A DNA stretch of 6,463 nucleotides from Acidobacteriota bacterium (GTDB lineage Bacteria; Acidobacteriota; Terriglobia; Terriglobales; Acidobacteriaceae), in contig JAJZIF010000228.1 of NCBI GenBank assembly GCA_021810735.1, forward strand, positions 1 to 6,463, written 5' to 3'. This document shows positions 6,089 to 6,463 of the stretch, piece after piece (positions within the stretch are counted from its first letter, which is position 1; each line of letters opens with the position of its first letter). Below the pieces are notes generated by a model. That model was not told where the DNA came from. It saw only the letters and a program-made list of their open reading frames with translations, and did no database searches. The position numbers and the translations under genes are program-made.

Positions 6089-6463
6089 ATGGCCTCCGGA
6101 AAAATACTGACCGTCGCCCTTACCGGCGCCAGCGGCGCGGTGCTCGCACGCGAATTGCTTCTCCTGCTGGAACAGGATGCGCGCGTCGAACGCATCCACT
6201 TCATAGCATCGGAAAGCTCTCTTCGGGTACTCGCGGAAGAGTTGCAGATCAGCGGACGCAATGACCTTGTTGCGAAACTTCTCGGCCACGTGAGCGCGAA
6301 GATCCTCCAGCACGCGCCCGGCGATATCGGAGCGCCGATCGCGAGCGGCAGCTATCCCTGCGAAGGAATGATCGTGCTGCCCTGCAGCATGGGAACACTG
6401 GGCGCGATTGCCAACGGACTGGCGGACAACCTGATCGCGCGGGCCGCCGATGTCTGCCTGAAG
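6089..6463 (+). CDS. ubiX: Flavin prenyltransferase UbiX, N-terminal part
   Basis: UbiX joins a dimethylallyl group to FMN to make prenylated FMN, the cofactor of UbiD-type decarboxylases. The window ends after 125 codons, in frame and without a stop; the whole protein is normally about 190-210 residues, so the C-terminal third is missing. Visible family features are the FMN-binding TGASGA (12-17, with Ser15), the PIASGSYPCEGMIV strand region, the PCSMGTLGAIANG loop, and NLIARAADVCLK, in which Arg118 and Lys125 correspond by spacing to Arg122 and Lys129 of the Pseudomonas enzyme. Start ATG 6089 has AGGA (6079-6082) 6 bases before it and lies 17 bases after purB, so it is probably in the same operon. 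UbiX usually serves ubiquinone or futalosine-route menaquinone synthesis, or aromatic-acid decarboxylation; the next genes downstream would decide which. Confidence 0.95.
   Translation, partial: MASGKILTVALTGASGAVLARELLLLLEQDARVERIHFIASESSLRVLAEELQISGRNDLVAKLLGHVSAKILQHAPGDIGAPIASGSYPCEGMIVLPCSMGTLGAIANGLADNLIARAADVCLK

Overview
The window carries six genes, all on the + strand, with normal-looking spacing and no RNA gene, CRISPR array, insertion sequence or phage element that I can see. It is moderately GC-rich. The mix of genes suggests a soil-type bacterium, most likely Acidobacteriota: a large membrane protein with a YHPYVDDA-type first loop, a secreted tannase-family esterase, a one-TM protein with an RFGPEYD motif, and a glutaredoxin-purB-ubiX run. 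This assignment rests on recalled family resemblance, not on a marker gene.

Layout. (1) 35-1672: an integral membrane protein with about ten or eleven TM segments and a soluble C-terminal domain, resembling GT-C-like envelope proteins; function unknown. (2) 1774-3357: an exported tannase/feruloyl-esterase-family hydrolase with an intact Ser-Asp-His triad, the family's Cys-Cys pair flanking it, and a calcium-site motif. (3) 3358-3696: about 340 bases with no convincing gene. (4) 3697-4278: a 193-residue protein with one N-terminal TM helix and a charged cytoplasmic domain; a conserved-looking unknown. (5) 4465-6463: a compact run of a small glutaredoxin (CPDC), adenylosuccinate lyase PurB, and the first 125 residues of flavin prenyltransferase UbiX, cut by the window end.

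How they fit together. The last three genes are probably one transcription unit: the glutaredoxin stop and the purB GTG start overlap by 4 bases, and ubiX begins 17 bases after purB ends. They join a redox protein, purine synthesis, and the prenylated-FMN cofactor used by UbiD-type decarboxylases (quinone or aromatic-acid metabolism). The first three genes look like separate units. The esterase probably acts outside the cytoplasm on plant-derived or other aromatic esters.

I did not find a clear new multi-gene system. The points most worth a second look are the uncharacterised membrane protein, the one-TM unknown, the coupled glutaredoxin-purB junction, and the coding-like minus-strand stretches in the two gaps flanking the esterase gene.
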